Origin: Burkholderiaceae bacterium
GTDB taxonomy: Bacteria > Pseudomonadota > Gammaproteobacteria > Burkholderiales > Burkholderiaceae_C
Reading direction: 5' to 3'
DNA: 33,816 nucleotides
Assembly: GCA_031253795.1 (NCBI GenBank)
Contig: JAIRVR010000068.1
Location: 1-33,816 of the forward strand
Below, one piece after another: positions 23,308 to 30,906 of the stretch; the first letter of the stretch is position 1; the number at the start of each line of letters is the position of its first letter. A program made the translations under genes and the position numbers. Under the pieces are notes generated by a model, which did no database searches, had not been told where the DNA came from, and worked only from the letters and a program-made list of their open reading frames with translations.

Positions 23308-24849
23308 ATGGACACGATCCATGGTCCGGCGCCGGTGCTGGAGCTCAGCCACATCACCAAGCGCTTCGGCGCCCTGACGGCCAACGACGACATCTCGCTG
23401 ACGCTCGGTGCAGGTGAGGTACTGGCCCTGCTGGGCGAGAACGGTGCCGGCAAATCGACGCTGATGGCCATCCTGTTCGGCCACTACGTGGCCGACGGCG
23501 GCCATATCCGCGTGCACGGACGGCCCCTGCCGCCCGGCCATCCGCGCGCGGCGCTGGCCGCGGGCATCGGCATGGTGCACCAGCACTTCGCGCTGGCCGA
23601 CAACCTCAGCGTGCTCGACAACATTCTGCTGGGCACGGAGCCGCTGTGGTCGCCGCGCTCACGCCGCGCCGCTGCGCGCGATCGGCTGATGGCCGTGTCG
23701 CGGCAGTTCGGCCTCGTGGTCGATCCCGACGCCCGCGTGGCCACGCTCGGCGTGGGCGAGCGCCAGCGCGTGGAAATCCTCAAGGCGCTGTACCGTGGCG
23801 CGCGCATCCTGATCCTGGACGAACCCACGGCCGTGCTCACCCCCCAGGAAAGCGAGGCCTTGTTCGGCACGCTCGCCCAGATGGTGGCCCAGGGTCTGTC
23901 GATCATCTTCATCAGCCACAAGCTCCCGGAGGTACTGCGCGTTTCGCATCGCATCGCGGTGCTGCGCCACGGCCGGCTGGTGGCCGAGCTGGACAGCCGG
24001 GGCGCAACCCAGGCCGACCTGGCATCGGCCATGGTGGGCCGCAGCGTGCAGGCCGGCGTGCGCCAGCCCACGGCCCGGCGTGGCGGCCTGGTCTGCCGGC
24101 TGGACCAGGTGCATACCGCGGCAGGGCGTGACGCGCTGCGCGGAGCGTCTCTGGACATCGCATCCGGCGAGATCGTGGCCGTGGCAGGTGTCTCCGGCAA
24201 CGGGCAGGCGGCGCTGGCAGGCGTGCTCAGTGGCATGGTGGCCATCACCCGGGGCAGCGTCAGCCTGCAGGGCCGGCCCTTGCCACGGCAGCCCGCGCAG
24301 TTGGTGGCGCAAGGCGTGGCGCGCATCCCCGAGGACCGGCATGGCACAGGCGTCGTGGGCGATCTGCCGGTCTGGGAAAACGCCGTGTCGGAGTACCTGC
24401 GCCAGCCGGGCAAGGCGCTTGCGCGCTGGGGCCTGGTGAAGCGGGCGGCGGCGCGCGCAAAGGCACGCACCCTCTGCGAGGACTTCGACGTGCGCGGCGG
24501 CGGACCCGATGCGCAGGCGCGCTCCCTGTCCGGCGGCAACATGCAAAAGCTGGTGCTGGGCCGCGCCCTGGGCGTGTCGGACACGCACACGCCCCGCCTG
24601 ATCGTCGCCCACCAGCCCACCTGGGGGCTGGACATCGGCGCGGTCGACTACGTGCAGCAGCGCCTGCTGGCGGCCCGCGACGCCGGCGCGGCCGTGCTGC
24701 TGATTTCCGATGATCTCGACGAAGTGATGCTCATGGGCGACCGCATTGCCGTGATGCACGAAGGCCATCTCACACCGGCACGCGATGCCGGCGAATGGAC
24801 GCGCCAAAGCATAGGACTCGCGATGGCGGGCGCAGGGGCCGGGACATGA
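23308..24849 (+). CDS. Double-cassette ABC ATPase of the BMP importer (YufO-like)
   Basis: Cytoplasmic ATPase with two nucleotide-binding domains in one chain of 513 residues. First cassette: Walker A GENGAGKST (about 43-51), Walker B ILILDEPTAVL; the signature is the variant LGVGERQRVEIL. Second cassette: degenerate Walker A GVSGNGQAAL, signature LSGGNMQKLVLGRAL, and Walker B region LIVAHQPTWGLDIGA without the usual Asp-Glu. Such a degenerate second site is normal in this sugar/nucleoside-type class, so this is not damage. It begins 17 nt after the receptor gene and overlaps the first permease by the ATGA arrangement. Confidence 0.93.
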   Translation: MDTIHGPAPVLELSHITKRFGALTANDDISLTLGAGEVLALLGENGAGKSTLMAILFGHYVADGGHIRVHGRPLPPGHPRAALAAGIGMVHQHFALADNLSVLDNILLGTEPLWSPRSRRAAARDRLMAVSRQFGLVVDPDARVATLGVGERQRVEILKALYRGARILILDEPTAVLTPQESEALFGTLAQMVAQGLSIIFISHKLPEVLRVSHRIAVLRHGRLVAELDSRGATQADLASAMVGRSVQAGVRQPTARRGGLVCRLDQVHTAAGRDALRGASLDIASGEIVAVAGVSGNGQAALAGVLSGMVAITRGSVSLQGRPLPRQPAQLVAQGVARIPEDRHGTGVVGDLPVWENAVSEYLRQPGKALARWGLVKRAAARAKARTLCEDFDVRGGGPDAQARSLSGGNMQKLVLGRALGVSDTHTPRLIVAHQPTWGLDIGAVDYVQQRLLAARDAGAAVLLISDDLDEVMLMGDRIAVMHEGHLTPARDAGEWTRQSIGLAMAGAGAGT

Positions 24850-25913
24850 GGCTGGAAAAAAGACCGTCGCTGTCGCGCACGGCGCTGCTGGCGGCGCCGC
24901 TGTGCGCGCTCGCGGCCACCCTGGTGGTGGCCGCGCTGCTGGTGATGTGGGCCGGCAAGCCCGTGGGTCAGACCTTTGCGCTGCTGGTCCAGGGCGGCTT
25001 CGGCTCGAAGTTCGCCTGGAGCGAGACGCTGACGCGGGCCATTCCGCTGGTGCTCACGGGCCTGGCCGTGGCCGTGGCGTTCCGCGCGCGGCTGTTCAAC
25101 ATCGGGGCGGAAGGCCAGCTCTACGCCGGCGCGCTGGCCGCCGTGGCGGTGGGTGGCATGCATGGCGGCACGGGCCTGGACTGGCCCATGCCCCTGCTGT
25201 TCGTGCTGACCATGCTGGCGGCTGCCGTGGCTGGCGCACTCATGCTGCTGGGCCCCGCCCTGCTCAAGGCCAGGCTGGGCGTGGACGAGGTGGTGACCAC
25301 CCTGCTGCTGAACTTCATTGCGGCGCTGGCGGTTTCCGCGCTGCTGGACGGCCCGATGAAGGACCCGACGGCCTTGGGCTGGCCCCAGAGCGTGGCACTG
25401 CTGCCGGACCTCGAACTGTCGCGCCTGCTCGAAGGCACACGCCTGCACACGGGCCTGGTCTGGGCCGCGGCCCTGGCCGTACTGCTGTGGCTGGTGCTGG
25501 AGCGTACGGTGCTGGGCTTCGACATCCGCGCCACGGGCGCCAACCCGAAGGCTGCCCGTTTCGCGGGAGTGGGCACCCTGGGAACCATCGTGGTGACGGC
25601 ACTGATCTCGGGCGGCATCGCGGGCCTGGCAGGCGCCATCGAGGTCGCGGGCCGCGCGGGCTATGTGACGCTGGACCTCTCGCCCGGCTATGGCTATACG
25701 GGCATCGTGATCGCCATGCTCGCCGGGCTCAGGCCGCTGGGCGTGCTGGCCTCGGCCGTTCTGGTCGCCGGCATCCAGGTGGGGGCCGACAGCATGAGCC
25801 GCAGCGTTGGCGTGCCCACCTACATCGCGGATGTGATCGTGGCGGCGGCGCTGGTCGCGGTGCTGGTGGCATCGCTCATGGCGCAGTACCGCATCCAGTG
25901 GAGGACCCGCTGA
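24846..25913 (+). CDS. ABC importer permease 1 of the BMP system (YufP-like)
   Basis: Inner-membrane permease of 355 residues, about eight to ten hydrophobic helices. Family features: AIPLVLTGLAVAVAFRARLFNIGAEGQ, the BPD_transp_2 pattern, GVDEVVTTLLLNFIA, FDIRATGANPKAARFAGV and GYGYTGIVIAMLAGLRPLGV. Its ATG overlaps the ATPase stop (ATGA) and its own stop overlaps the next ATG (TGATG), showing tight translational coupling. Forms the channel with the second permease. Confidence 0.93.
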   Translation: MRLEKRPSLSRTALLAAPLCALAATLVVAALLVMWAGKPVGQTFALLVQGGFGSKFAWSETLTRAIPLVLTGLAVAVAFRARLFNIGAEGQLYAGALAAVAVGGMHGGTGLDWPMPLLFVLTMLAAAVAGALMLLGPALLKARLGVDEVVTTLLLNFIAALAVSALLDGPMKDPTALGWPQSVALLPDLELSRLLEGTRLHTGLVWAAALAVLLWLVLERTVLGFDIRATGANPKAARFAGVGTLGTIVVTALISGGIAGLAGAIEVAGRAGYVTLDLSPGYGYTGIVIAMLAGLRPLGVLASAVLVAGIQVGADSMSRSVGVPTYIADVIVAAALVAVLVASLMAQYRIQWRTR

Positions 25914-26839
25914 TGCAGGAGCTCATGGACACCCTGGCCAGCCTGCCCTTCTGGGTGGCCGTTCTGCGCGTGGCAACGCCGCTGATCCTGGGCACACTCG
26001 GCGTGCTGCTGTGCGAGCGCGCGGGCGTGCTCAACCTCGGCATAGAAGGCATCATGGTGGCCGGCGCCTTCGTGGGCTGGCTGACGGTCTACAGCGGCCA
26101 TGGCCTGTGGGCCGGCGTCTTCGCAGCCCTTCTCGCGGGAGCCCTGCTGGGCCTGCTGCATGCCCTGCTCACGGTGGGGCTGGCGCTGTCCCAGCATGTC
26201 TGCGGCCTGGGCATCACCATGCTGGCCACCGCCCTGTCCTACTATGCCTACCGCGTGAAATTTCCCAAGGTGGATACGCCGCCCACCATCGAGCCGTTCG
26301 CGGCCATGGACTGGCTGCCGATCCCGGCGCTGAACGCACAGACGCCGCTGACGCTGGTCGCCCTGCTGCTGGTGCCCCTGCTGTACTGGGTGCTGGCGCG
26401 CACGCCCCTGGGCCTGGCGATTCGCATGGTGGGCGAAAGCCCGCAGGCGGCGGAAAGCCAGGGCATCCATGTGGCCTGGGTGCGCACGGGCGCCATCGTG
26501 GCCGGCTCGGCCCTCATGGGCCTGGCCGGCGCGTTCCTGACACTCTCGGCCTTCAACGCCTTTTTCTTCAACATGGTCAACGGGCGCGGCTGGATCTGCG
26601 TGGCATTGGTGGTCTTCGCCTCCTGGCGACCCGGCAAGGCTTTGCTGGGTGCGCTGCTGTTTGCCTTTTTCGATGCCCTGCAACTGCGCCTGCAGCAGGG
26701 AGAAAGCGGTGCCCTGCTGCCGTACCAGGTCTATCTGATGCTGCCCTATCTGCTGTCCATCCTTGCCCTGGTGGTGATGGCGCGCCGCGCCAGCTACCCT
26801 CAGGCACTGATGAAGCCCTACCGCAAGGGAGAGCGTTGA
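25913..26839 (+). CDS. ABC importer permease 2 of the BMP system (YufQ-like)
   Basis: Second inner-membrane permease, 308 residues with about eight hydrophobic helices. Typical family segments are PLILGTLGVLLCERAGVLNLGIEGIMVAGAF, GLGITMLATALSYY, GLAIRMVGESPQAAESQGI and GRGWICVALVVFASWRPGKALLGA. It starts one base into the stop of permease 1 (TGATG). The following repeat element begins two bases after its stop codon; the deaminase gene is next. It pairs with permease 1 to move the receptor-bound ligand. Confidence 0.93.
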   Translation: MQELMDTLASLPFWVAVLRVATPLILGTLGVLLCERAGVLNLGIEGIMVAGAFVGWLTVYSGHGLWAGVFAALLAGALLGLLHALLTVGLALSQHVCGLGITMLATALSYYAYRVKFPKVDTPPTIEPFAAMDWLPIPALNAQTPLTLVALLLVPLLYWVLARTPLGLAIRMVGESPQAAESQGIHVAWVRTGAIVAGSALMGLAGAFLTLSAFNAFFFNMVNGRGWICVALVVFASWRPGKALLGALLFAFFDALQLRLQQGESGALLPYQVYLMLPYLLSILALVVMARRASYPQALMKPYRKGER

Positions 26840-26840
26840 T

Positions 26841-26935
26841 ATGGAACATCCCCTGAGTCGCTGCGCGCCTTCCCCCTGGAAGGGGGACGACAGCCTTGCT
26901 GCGGGGCGGCCCTTGCTCGCTGTCCCTGGCCTGGG
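26841..26935 (+). repeat. REP-like intergenic element, copy A
   Basis: A G/C-rich element closely similar to the one at 29838-29945: shared stretches include ATGGAA, CCCTGAG, GCTGCGCGCCTTCCCCCT, AGGGGGACGAC, GCTGCGGGGCGGCCCTTGCTC and GTGTCCCTG (or TGTCCCTG). It starts two bases after the permease stop (TGA-T-ATGGAA). It carries the inverted repeat TCCCCC/GGGGGA and is 13-14 bases shorter than copy B at the hairpin. I recognise this kind of element as an intergenic repeat of Comamonadaceae genomes. Confidence 0.75.
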
Positions 26936-26974
26936 GATGCAGCGGTTTCAAACGCAATGCCATGGAAGACTGAC

Positions 26975-28252
26975 ATGCTGCTGGATCTGATCGTTTGCCA
27001 CTGCACGCTGCCCGATGGGCGGGACAACATCGACATCGGCGTGCAGGACGGCCGCATCGTGGCGCTGCAGCCCGCGCTGCCGGCGCATGCTGCACAGGTC
27101 GTCGATGCCGGCGGCCTGCTGGTCTCGCCGCCCTTTGTGGACGCGCATTTCCACATGGACTCCACGCTGAGCTATGGCCTGCCACGCGTGAACGAAAGCG
27201 GCACGCTGCTCGAAGGCATCGCGCTGTGGGGCGAGCTCAAGCCCCTGCTCACCCAGGAGGCCATCGTCGAGCGCGCCCTGGCCTACTGCGACTGGGCGGT
27301 GGCACGCGGCCTGCTGGCCATACGCAGCCATGTGGATGTGTGCGACCCGCGCCTGCTGGCCACCGAGGCCCTGCTCCATGTGCGCGACCGGGTGAAGCCC
27401 TGGATCGACCTGCAGCTGGTCGCCTTTCCCCAGGACGGCCTGCTGCGCGCCCCGGGCGCCAGGGACAACCTGGTGCGCGCACTGGACATGGGCGTGGACG
27501 TGGTCGGCGGCATTCCACATTTCGAGCGCACCATGGGCGATGGCGGCGACAGCGTGCGCTGGCTGTGCGAGCTGGCCGCCGGGCGTGGCCTGCGCGTGGA
27601 CATGCACTGCGACGAAAGCGACGATCCCCTGAGCCGCCACATCGAGACCCTGGCGTATGAAACCCAGCGGCTGGGCCTGCATGGCCGCGTCACCGGCTCG
27701 CACCTGACCAGCATGCACAGCATGGACAACTACTATGTCTCCAAGCTGCTGCCGCTGATGCGCGAGGCCGGTGTCTCGGCGATTGCCAACCCGCTGATCA
27801 ACATCACGCTGCAAGGCCGACACGACAGCTACCCCCGGCGCCGCGGCATGACGCGCGTGCCCGAGATGCTGGCGGCAGGCATTCCCGTGGCCTTCGGCCA
27901 GGACTGCTGCATGGACCCCTGGTACAGCCTGGGCAGCGGCGACATGCTGGAAGTGGCCCATATGGGCCTGCATGTGGCGCAGATGACCAGCCAGGATGCA
28001 ATGCGCCAGTGCTTCGAGGCGGTGACGACCACGCCCGCCAGGATCCTCGGCCTCGAGAACTACGGCCTGCACCCCGGCGCGAACGCCGACTTCGTACTGT
28101 TGCATGCGCGCTCGGCTGCGGAAGCCATACGGCTGCGCGCGGCACGGCTCAAGGTCTGGCGCCGTGGCCAGCTGATCGCCAGCAGCCCCGCGCCACAGGC
28201 CGCACTGCATCTCCAGGGCCGGCCTGCATCCGTGACCTTCCTGCAGCCCTGA
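26975..28252 (+). CDS. CodA-like amidohydrolase (cytosine deaminase family) with altered specificity residue
   Basis: Metal-dependent cytoplasmic deaminase of the amidohydrolase superfamily, 425 residues, aligned by eye over its full length with E. coli CodA (427). Metal and catalytic residues kept: His58/His60 in DAHFHMD, Gln153 in AFPQDG, His211 and Glu214 in HCDESDD, His243 in GSHLTSMHS, and Asp310. The active-site loop GQDCCMDPWY differs from CodA GHDDVFDPWY: Asp314, which sets cytosine specificity in CodA, is Cys311 here. The true substrate may therefore be another aminated ring. Start at 26975 is preceded by GGAAG (26964-26968); an ATG at 26957 adds six residues. Fifth gene of the BMP importer operon, so its substrate is probably what the importer brings in. 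Confidence 0.85.
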   Translation: MLLDLIVCHCTLPDGRDNIDIGVQDGRIVALQPALPAHAAQVVDAGGLLVSPPFVDAHFHMDSTLSYGLPRVNESGTLLEGIALWGELKPLLTQEAIVERALAYCDWAVARGLLAIRSHVDVCDPRLLATEALLHVRDRVKPWIDLQLVAFPQDGLLRAPGARDNLVRALDMGVDVVGGIPHFERTMGDGGDSVRWLCELAAGRGLRVDMHCDESDDPLSRHIETLAYETQRLGLHGRVTGSHLTSMHSMDNYYVSKLLPLMREAGVSAIANPLINITLQGRHDSYPRRRGMTRVPEMLAAGIPVAFGQDCCMDPWYSLGSGDMLEVAHMGLHVAQMTSQDAMRQCFEAVTTTPARILGLENYGLHPGANADFVLLHARSAAEAIRLRAARLKVWRRGQLIASSPAPQAALHLQGRPASVTFLQP

Positions 28253-28259
28253 CCGCACC

Positions 28260-28285
28260 AGGCGCGGCCGGCGACCGCCGCGCCT
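28260..28285 (+). terminator. GC hairpin after the CodA-like gene, no T run
   Basis: AGGCGCGG at 28260-28267 pairs perfectly with CCGCGCCT at 28278-28285, with an inner CGG/CCG pairing. It lies 8 bases after the stop codon but is not followed by T residues, so it may stabilise the 3' end or act only weakly. Confidence 0.4.
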
Positions 28286-28431
28286 GCGCTGGCCATGATT
28301 CCCGGCCACGCCGCACCACGGCCCCCCGCAGATCCGGTCCGCACCGGTGCATGGCGCCCCCACATCTGCTCACTCACCGAAAACGACGGCCTCCCCCGCG
28401 GCCAGACGCCCTGGCGGCCCGCGCGCTGACC

Positions 28432-28534
28432 GCATGCGGGTTTGGTGCGGCCTGCACCGGCATGGCGCCTGGCTGCCCCGGCTAGGGTTAGCACGCGCCC
28501 TATTTTTGCTATTTATCACTATAAATATGAATGA
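28432..28534 (+). repeat. Duplicated regulatory module, copy 2 (upstream of Liv/Urt importer)
   Basis: Second copy of the module at 22013-22115, with the same order, spacing and internal inverted repeats: GGTGC-N5-GCACC at 28444-28458, GCTA-GGGT-TAGC at 28481-28492 and TATTTAT-CACT-ATAAATA at 28510-28527. Differences are concentrated in the 8-base spacer before the last repeat. It lies in the 378-base gap before the receptor gene of the second importer. Confidence 0.88.
28510..28527. promoter_or_regulatory. Operator candidate: 7-4-7 inverted repeat, copy 2
   Basis: Identical to the TATTTAT-CACT-ATAAATA repeat at 22091-22108, and the identity continues to ATGAATGA. It is only 35 bases upstream of the sigma-54 -24 GG, whereas copy 1 is about 105 bases upstream, so the two promoters share the site but not its spacing. 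Confidence 0.65.
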
Positions 28535-28550
28535 AGGAGCCTGTGCGCAA

Positions 28551-28571
28551 TTGCATGCGACTGGCATGCAA
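28551..28571. promoter_or_regulatory. Perfect 8-bp-arm palindrome over the -24 element
   Basis: TTGCATGC at 28551-28558 and GCATGCAA at 28564-28571 with a 5-base spacer. The right arm overlaps the -24 part of the sigma-54-like promoter, so a protein bound here would block it. There is no equivalent palindrome in the BMP promoter. Confidence 0.5.
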
Positions 28572-28577
28572 CTTGCT
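28562..28577 (+). promoter_or_regulatory. Predicted sigma-54 promoter of the Liv/Urt importer operon
   Basis: TGGCATG-N4-TTGCT, with GG at 28563-28564 and GC at 28575-28576 separated by 10 bases, matches the sigma-54 -24/-12 consensus except C to T in the sixth position. The leader to the receptor ATG at 28631 would be about 45 bases. Confidence 0.65.
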
Positions 28578-28630
28578 CCGAATTGGGCTCCCTGGCCGCC
28601 AGCGCCTTTCGCCACTTCACGGAGTCCCCC

Positions 28631-29836
28631 ATGCAACGTCGTCACCTCCTGCAACTTTCGGCGCTCGGAGCGCTGCCCGCCTCGCTGGGCCTGGGCCGTG
28701 CCGCCTGGGCGCAGGCCAAGGACACCATCCAGTTCGCCTGCCCCGTTCCCATGTCGGGCGCCTTCGCGGCCAACGGCAAATACGCCGACCTGGGCATGAA
28801 GCTGGCGATAGAACAGTACGGCAAGGCCCTGGGCCGCCCCCTGGCCTACACGGTGCTGGACACCGAGGGCAAGCCCGCCACGGCCGTGCGCAAGCTGCAG
28901 GAGTCGTCACAGCAGCAGGGCACGCGCTTTTTCGCGGGCGGCATCCTCTCGTCCGAGGCCCTGGCCATGGGCAAGGAAGCCGAGAAGACCGGCGGCATCT
29001 TCATCACCACGGCCGGTGCCGACGAAATCACGGGCAAGGACTGCAACAGCGCCACCTTCCGCTGGTCGGCGCCCACCTTCGGCGCCATCGAGCAGACCGT
29101 GCGCCCGCTGATCGAATCCCTGCCCAAGGCCAAGCGCTGGTACACCATCACACCCCAGTATGTTTTCGGCGACGGCCTGCTGACGGCGGCCAAGAACATC
29201 TTCAAGGAAAAGGGCATCGAGCATGTGGGCAACAGCTACCACTCGCTGACCGAGAAGGAGTTCAGCGGCTACCTGACCAATGCCGTGGCCGCCAAGCCCG
29301 ATGTGCTGCTGCTGCTGAACTTCGGCGCCCAGTCCTCGGACGCGCTGCGCCAGGCCATCAGCTTCGGCATGAACAAGAACATGACCATCCTGATCGCCTG
29401 GGCCTCGGGCCTGGAGCAGTTCGAGTCGCTGGGGGCCGACCTGTGCGACGGCGTGTACTTCGGCGCCCAGTACTGGCATACGGTGGACGCGCCGCTCAAC
29501 CGCGAGCTGGTCCAGCGCTGCAACGACAAATTCAAGGCCAACCCCAACTACAGCCTGGCCGGCCACTACATCTGCACCAAGCTGATGATCGACGCCATCG
29601 TCAAGGCCGGTTCGGCCGACCCCAAGGCCGTGGTGGCCGCGCTGGAAGGCATGAAGTACCAGGGCCTGACGGGCGAGGAGGAAGTTCGCAAGGCCGACCA
29701 CCAGGTCCTCAAGAGCTACTACCTGCTCAAGGGCAAGGCCAAGGCCAGGATGAAAAACAAGGACGACTACGTGGATGTCGTGAGCTCGGGGAAATCTTTC
29801 CTTCCCGCCGACCAGACCGGCTGCAAGCTGGTTTGA
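28631..29836 (+). CDS. Liv/Urt-type ABC importer substrate-binding protein
   Basis: Periplasmic receptor of the branched-chain amino acid/amide (HAAT) importer family, 401 residues. It starts MQRRHLLQLSALGALPASLG with a twin-arginine-like export signal, cleaved near AAWA. Mature motifs: IQFACPVPMSGAFAANGKYADLGMKLAIEQYGK, DTEGKPATAVRKLQE, FITTAGADEITGKDC, TITPQYVFGDGLLTAAKN. GGAG at 28621-28624 gives a good ribosome binding site for the ATG at 28631. First gene of the second importer operon, with the module, a palindrome and a sigma-54-like promoter upstream. Ligand unknown; amides, ureides and amino acids are typical for the family, which fits the carbamoyl hydrolase at the end of the operon. 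Confidence 0.92.
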   Translation: MQRRHLLQLSALGALPASLGLGRAAWAQAKDTIQFACPVPMSGAFAANGKYADLGMKLAIEQYGKALGRPLAYTVLDTEGKPATAVRKLQESSQQQGTRFFAGGILSSEALAMGKEAEKTGGIFITTAGADEITGKDCNSATFRWSAPTFGAIEQTVRPLIESLPKAKRWYTITPQYVFGDGLLTAAKNIFKEKGIEHVGNSYHSLTEKEFSGYLTNAVAAKPDVLLLLNFGAQSSDALRQAISFGMNKNMTILIAWASGLEQFESLGADLCDGVYFGAQYWHTVDAPLNRELVQRCNDKFKANPNYSLAGHYICTKLMIDAIVKAGSADPKAVVAALEGMKYQGLTGEEEVRKADHQVLKSYYLLKGKAKARMKNKDDYVDVVSSGKSFLPADQTGCKLV

Positions 29837-29837
29837 G

Positions 29838-29945
29838 ATGGAAGGCACCCCCTGAGGCGCTGCGCGCCTTCCCCCTCTCTCGCTTCGCGGGAGGGGGACG
29901 ACACCGTCGCTGCGGGGCGGCCCTTGCTCGGTGTCCCTGAGTTGG
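29838..29945 (+). repeat. REP-like intergenic element, copy B
   Basis: Second copy of the element at 26841-26935, here with a longer hairpin: CCCCCTC and GAGGGGG flank a 13-base segment holding CGC-TTC-GCG. It too starts two bases after the upstream stop codon (TGA-G-ATGGAA) and lies inside the importer operon, between receptor and permease genes. It may lower downstream gene expression relative to the receptor. Confidence 0.75.
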
Positions 29946-30041
29946 GCCACGCCAGTTCAGAGGCACAGCCCTGTGTCGCACGGGGCGCAAAACCATCGCG
30001 CATTCCGCGCCGCCTCCTTCGTCCATCGTTTCGGACCCTGT

Positions 30042-30902
30042 ATGAGCATCTACCTGCTTCAGACCATCAACGGGATCGGCATCGGCATGCTGTATTTCCT
30101 GTTGGCCGTGGGCCTGTCCATCGTCTTCGGCCTGCTGCGCTTCGTGAACTTCGCGCATGGCGCCTTCTACCTGCTGGGCGCCTATTTCTGCTACCAGATG
30201 ACGCGCTGGGGGCTGAGCTTCTGGCTGTCCCTGATCGCGGTGCCGCTGGCCGTGGGGGCGCTGGGCTGGCTGGTGGAAAAGCTCATGCTGCGCCATGTCT
30301 ATGCCAAGGCCCATGAGTTCCACATCATCGTCACCGTGGGCCTGGCCCTCGTGGTGCAGGAGCTGGTCATCCTGCAATGGGGGCCGCTGGGCGACAGCGT
30401 GGCCGTGCCCGACCTGCTGCAGGGCGTGGTGATGTGGGGCAGCTTCGTCTATCCCAAGTACCGGCTGTTCGTCATCGGCTTCACCGCCGTGCTGGCCGTG
30501 CTGCTGTGGTGGCTGCTGGAGGGCACGCGCCTGGGCAGCGCGGTGCGCGCGGGCAGCGAATCCACCGAGATGGTGTCCCTGCTGGGCATGAACGTGCTGC
30601 GCATCTTCAGCCTGGTGTTCGCGCTGGGCGCGGCCACGGCGGCGCTGGCCGGCGTGCTGGCCGCCCCCATCCGCGGGGCCGAGCCCTTCATGGGCGTGGA
30701 AGCCCTTGGCGTGGCCTTCGTCATCGTGGTGGTCGGCGGCCTGGGCAGCTTCGGTGGCGCCCTGGTGGGCGGCCTGCTGATCGGCATCGTGCAGAGCGTG
30801 ATGAGCACGCTGTGGCCCGAAGGTGCCCGGCTGATGATTTACGTGGCCATGGCAGCCGTGCTGCTGCTGCGCCCCCATGGCCTGCTGGGCCGCAAAGGAT
30901 GA
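30042..30902 (+). CDS. Liv/Urt-type ABC importer permease 1 (LivH-like)
   Basis: Inner-membrane permease of 286 residues with about eight helices. Characteristic segments: NGIGIGMLYFLLAVGLSIVFGLLRFVNFAHGAFYLLGA, GTRLGSAVRAGSESTEMVSLLGMNV and FVIVVVGGLGSFGGALVGGLLIG, as in LivH. Start at 30042 (MSIYLLQTING) is chosen because the first helix follows directly; in-frame extension upstream runs through the repeat element. No strong ribosome binding site is seen. The gap of about 205 bases to the receptor gene is filled by repeat element B. Confidence 0.92.
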   Translation: MSIYLLQTINGIGIGMLYFLLAVGLSIVFGLLRFVNFAHGAFYLLGAYFCYQMTRWGLSFWLSLIAVPLAVGALGWLVEKLMLRHVYAKAHEFHIIVTVGLALVVQELVILQWGPLGDSVAVPDLLQGVVMWGSFVYPKYRLFVIGFTAVLAVLLWWLLEGTRLGSAVRAGSESTEMVSLLGMNVLRIFSLVFALGAATAALAGVLAAPIRGAEPFMGVEALGVAFVIVVVGGLGSFGGALVGGLLIGIVQSVMSTLWPEGARLMIYVAMAAVLLLRPHGLLGRKG

Positions 30903-30906
30903 CACC

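Noticed and set aside
23308..24849. Second ATPase cassette as a damaged pseudo-domain
   Set aside because: Degenerate Walker A and B motifs in the second cassette are normal for this class of double ABC ATPases.
29931..30041. N-terminal extension of the LivH-like permease by 37 residues
   Set aside because: This stretch starts inside the REP-like element and is not like any permease N-terminus; the first membrane helix follows the ATG at 30042.
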